A stretch of DNA of 32,127 nt, taken from positions 1 to 32,127 of the forward strand of contig CAJYAD010000037.1 in NCBI GenBank assembly GCA_913064775.1, given 5' to 3'. The notes under the pieces were generated by a model, which saw only the letters and a list, made by a program, of their open reading frames with translations, did no database searches and was not told where the DNA came from. Below, piece after piece: positions 30,928 through 32,127 of this stretch (positions are counted from its first letter, which is position 1; every line of letters starts with the position of its first letter). The stretch comes from an uncultured Albidovulum sp. (GTDB taxonomy: Bacteria > Pseudomonadota > Alphaproteobacteria > Rhodobacterales > Rhodobacteraceae). The position numbers and the translations under genes were made by a program.

Positions 30928-31716
30928 ATGAACGAAGAACTGAAAAATCTATGGGATTATGAAGCCGAAGAGGGGTTGCTGGACGGGCGTGTCCTGCTGA
31001 TTACCGGCGCAGCCGGCGGCATCGGCCGTGAGGTCTCGCGTTCCTGCGCGCGGCATGGCGCCCAACTCGTACTTCTGGACCATGACGAGGAGGGTCTGAA
31101 GAGCCTCTATGACGAGTGCAACAGTGCTGGTTGGCCTGAGCCGACGCTATGCCCGGTGGATTTTGCCGGCGTGGGTATTGATCACTTGCGCCAAATCGCG
31201 GACGCGGTCGGCAATCAGTTCGGACGTCTTGACGGGCTACTGAACAACGCCGCCTGGGTCGGGCCGCTCACCCCGTTCGAGCACTACCTTCCTCAGACCT
31301 GGGGGCTGGTCATGAATATCAACATGGCCGCGCCATTCTTCCTGACGCAGTGGTGTATGCCCTTGCTACGGCGCGCACCCGATCCCGTGCTGCTGTTCTC
31401 GCTGCACGATGCGAGCCGCGCCTACCACGGTGCATTTGCTCTCGCCAAGGCCGGGCAGAGGGCCTTGCTTGAAATGCTCTCCGCCGAATACGGCCCGGAG
31501 AGCGGCCATCCTGTTCGCGTGCTTGGTATCGACCCTGGTCCGATCGAAACCCTTGGTCGGCGGCAGAATTACCCTGCGGAACGGCTCGGCAGCCATCCTG
31601 GCCCAGAAGCAGTTGCTGGTGCCTATCTTTGGGCTCTCGGCCCGGATTCTGTTGGCCGCAACGGTCTTATCCTAAGTGCCCACGACGGCCGCGCGGATCC
31701 GAAAATAATCCCATAA
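30928..31716 (+). CDS. YciK/SdrA-like short-chain dehydrogenase homologue without catalytic Tyr
   Basis: This 262-residue Rossmann-fold SDR has the nucleotide-binding TGAAGGIG (26-33), NNAA (106-109) in GRLDGLLNNAAW, Ser158 and Lys174. At the catalytic Tyr position, 12 residues after Ser158 and 4 before the Lys, it has Phe170 (codon TTT at 31435-31437, GAFALAK). A nearby Tyr166 is four residues too early. Classical hydride-transfer chemistry is therefore doubtful, and cofactor binding may serve another role. The overall pattern (DPQ/PQTW-type helix, IDPGPIETLG, LYLWALG-like end) resembles E. coli YciK and the sdrA genes associated with bc1 operons in Acidithiobacillus. It is divergent from petA, and only a weak AGG precedes the ATG. 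Confidence 0.85.
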   Translation: MNEELKNLWDYEAEEGLLDGRVLLITGAAGGIGREVSRSCARHGAQLVLLDHDEEGLKSLYDECNSAGWPEPTLCPVDFAGVGIDHLRQIADAVGNQFGRLDGLLNNAAWVGPLTPFEHYLPQTWGLVMNINMAAPFFLTQWCMPLLRRAPDPVLLFSLHDASRAYHGAFALAKAGQRALLEMLSAEYGPESGHPVRVLGIDPGPIETLGRRQNYPAERLGSHPGPEAVAGAYLWALGPDSVGRNGLILSAHDGRADPKIIP

Positions 31717-32079
31717 AAGCTGAGCTTTAGCGTCATTCTCGGCCCGGGGAATAAGCTGTCTGGCGTAACCGTGCGGGATCAAAGCGCGGTAGAATCATCA
31801 CCAACCCAAGCTTCAAGAATCCAGGCGACGGAGCTCTCGCGGAAGCCGGATCAGAATATGCTTTACCGGGAGCCCTGACACAGCGCTCCCGGCGTATTTG
31901 CATGACTCTCCGAAAAGAGAAGCGAACTGCGTTTTCTCCGGCGTAGGTGTCTGGTAAATTTTTAAGTCCCAGACATTACGCCCCTGCCAAGCGCGCAACA
32001 CCCCCAAGTTCATCAGTTAATCGCGCAAGTGATTGATATTGTTATGGCCGGATGGCCAAAAATGTGACAACGGCGCCCG
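31717..32079. other. Intergenic region with an 8-bp stem hairpin
   Basis: There is no gene I can support here. CCGGGAGC and GCTCCCGG form an 8-bp stem with an 11-nt loop at 31866-31892, about 150 bp past the SDR stop. It could be its distant terminator but lacks a T-run. A minus-strand open frame at 31813-32013 has no recognisable features. Confidence 0.4.
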
Positions 32080-32127
32080 TCAGGCGGGCTTTGGCAGGTT
32101 CATTGCGTCAAAGAGATCGAGTTGCTC
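32080..32127 (-). CDS. Possible 3' end of a gene cut by the window edge
   Basis: The last 48 bp on the minus strand read EQLDLFDAMNLPKPA and stop at TGA 32080-32082. It is then followed by a GC-rich stretch. Codon use looks coding, but 15 residues are too few for identification. Confidence 0.3.
   Translation of the reverse strand, partial: EQLDLFDAMNLPKPA

Noticed and set aside
1-32127. tRNA, rRNA, CRISPR array or riboswitch
   Set aside because: No cloverleaf, rRNA core sequence, regularly spaced repeats or known riboswitch core was recognised in any part read by eye.

Overview
The window looks like an accessory, IS-littered stretch of a GC-rich proteobacterium, most likely an alphaproteobacterium. 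Support for this comes from a GGAAC-N16-CGTT promoter of the alphaproteobacterial general-stress (EcfG) type, the IS families present, and the style of the marR, transporter and ABC genes. The last 6 kb differ: the cytochrome bc1 genes there have beta/gammaproteobacterial hallmarks. The lineage calls are inferences from motifs, not from a database search. Nearly all intact genes from 1 to 20.6 kb lie on the minus strand.

Layout. (1) 0.2-3.3 kb: two COG4705-type polytopic membrane proteins interleaved with two small exported proteins (a PepSY-like protein and a Gly/Ala/Val-repeat protein), one of them with an EcfG-type promoter. (2) 3.3-5.8 kb: a frameshifted IS6-family element, an IS630-family transposase and a decayed recombinase-like tail. 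(3) 5.8-10.4 kb: a membrane-fusion protein and RND pump pair, divergent from a small exported protein. (4) 10.5-11.8 kb: a gene graveyard with the 3' end of a lysR gene, an IS256-like scrap and a multiply broken IS91-type transposase. (5) 11.9-16.4 kb: an export-type ABC system with an exported protein, two LolD/MacB-like ATPases and one double-FtsX permease. (6) 16.6-20.6 kb: an ECF sigma factor and RskA-like anti-sigma factor, followed by a fasciclin protein, a membrane cytochrome b, a Tat/lipoprotein sulfite-oxidase-type molybdenum protein and DoxX. (7) 20.6-22.25 kb: a second graveyard with a 5'-truncated IS110 transposase, a truncated cupin regulator with a nonsense codon, and a truncated excisionase-like HTH gene. 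(8) 22.3-24.7 kb: marR, isochorismatase-like and MFS genes behind a long palindrome that overlaps a promoter. (9) 24.8-25.8 kb: an IS6 scrap and an intact 815-bp IS6-family element. (10) 25.8-30.1 kb: a bc1 operon (Rieske, dihaem cytochrome c4-like, cytochrome b, cytochrome c1, small membrane protein) ending in tandem hairpins. (11) 30.9-31.7 kb: a divergent YciK/SdrA-like SDR gene.

The two most interesting systems are redox modules. The bc1 cluster has the gene set known from the Acidithiobacillus ferrooxidans petI operon (petA, petB, petC, sdrA, cycA) in a different arrangement. It shows unusual Qo-site chemistry: PLWF in place of PEWY in cytochrome b, and CTHAQC in place of CTHLGC in the Rieske protein. 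Its SDR partner has Phe where the catalytic Tyr should be. The sigma/anti-sigma/fasciclin/cytochrome b/Mo-enzyme/DoxX run reads as a regulated envelope redox-stress module. It resembles in logic the SigK-RskA-fasciclin circuit of mycobacteria and the MsrPQ (YedYZ) repair system, but with different membrane partners.
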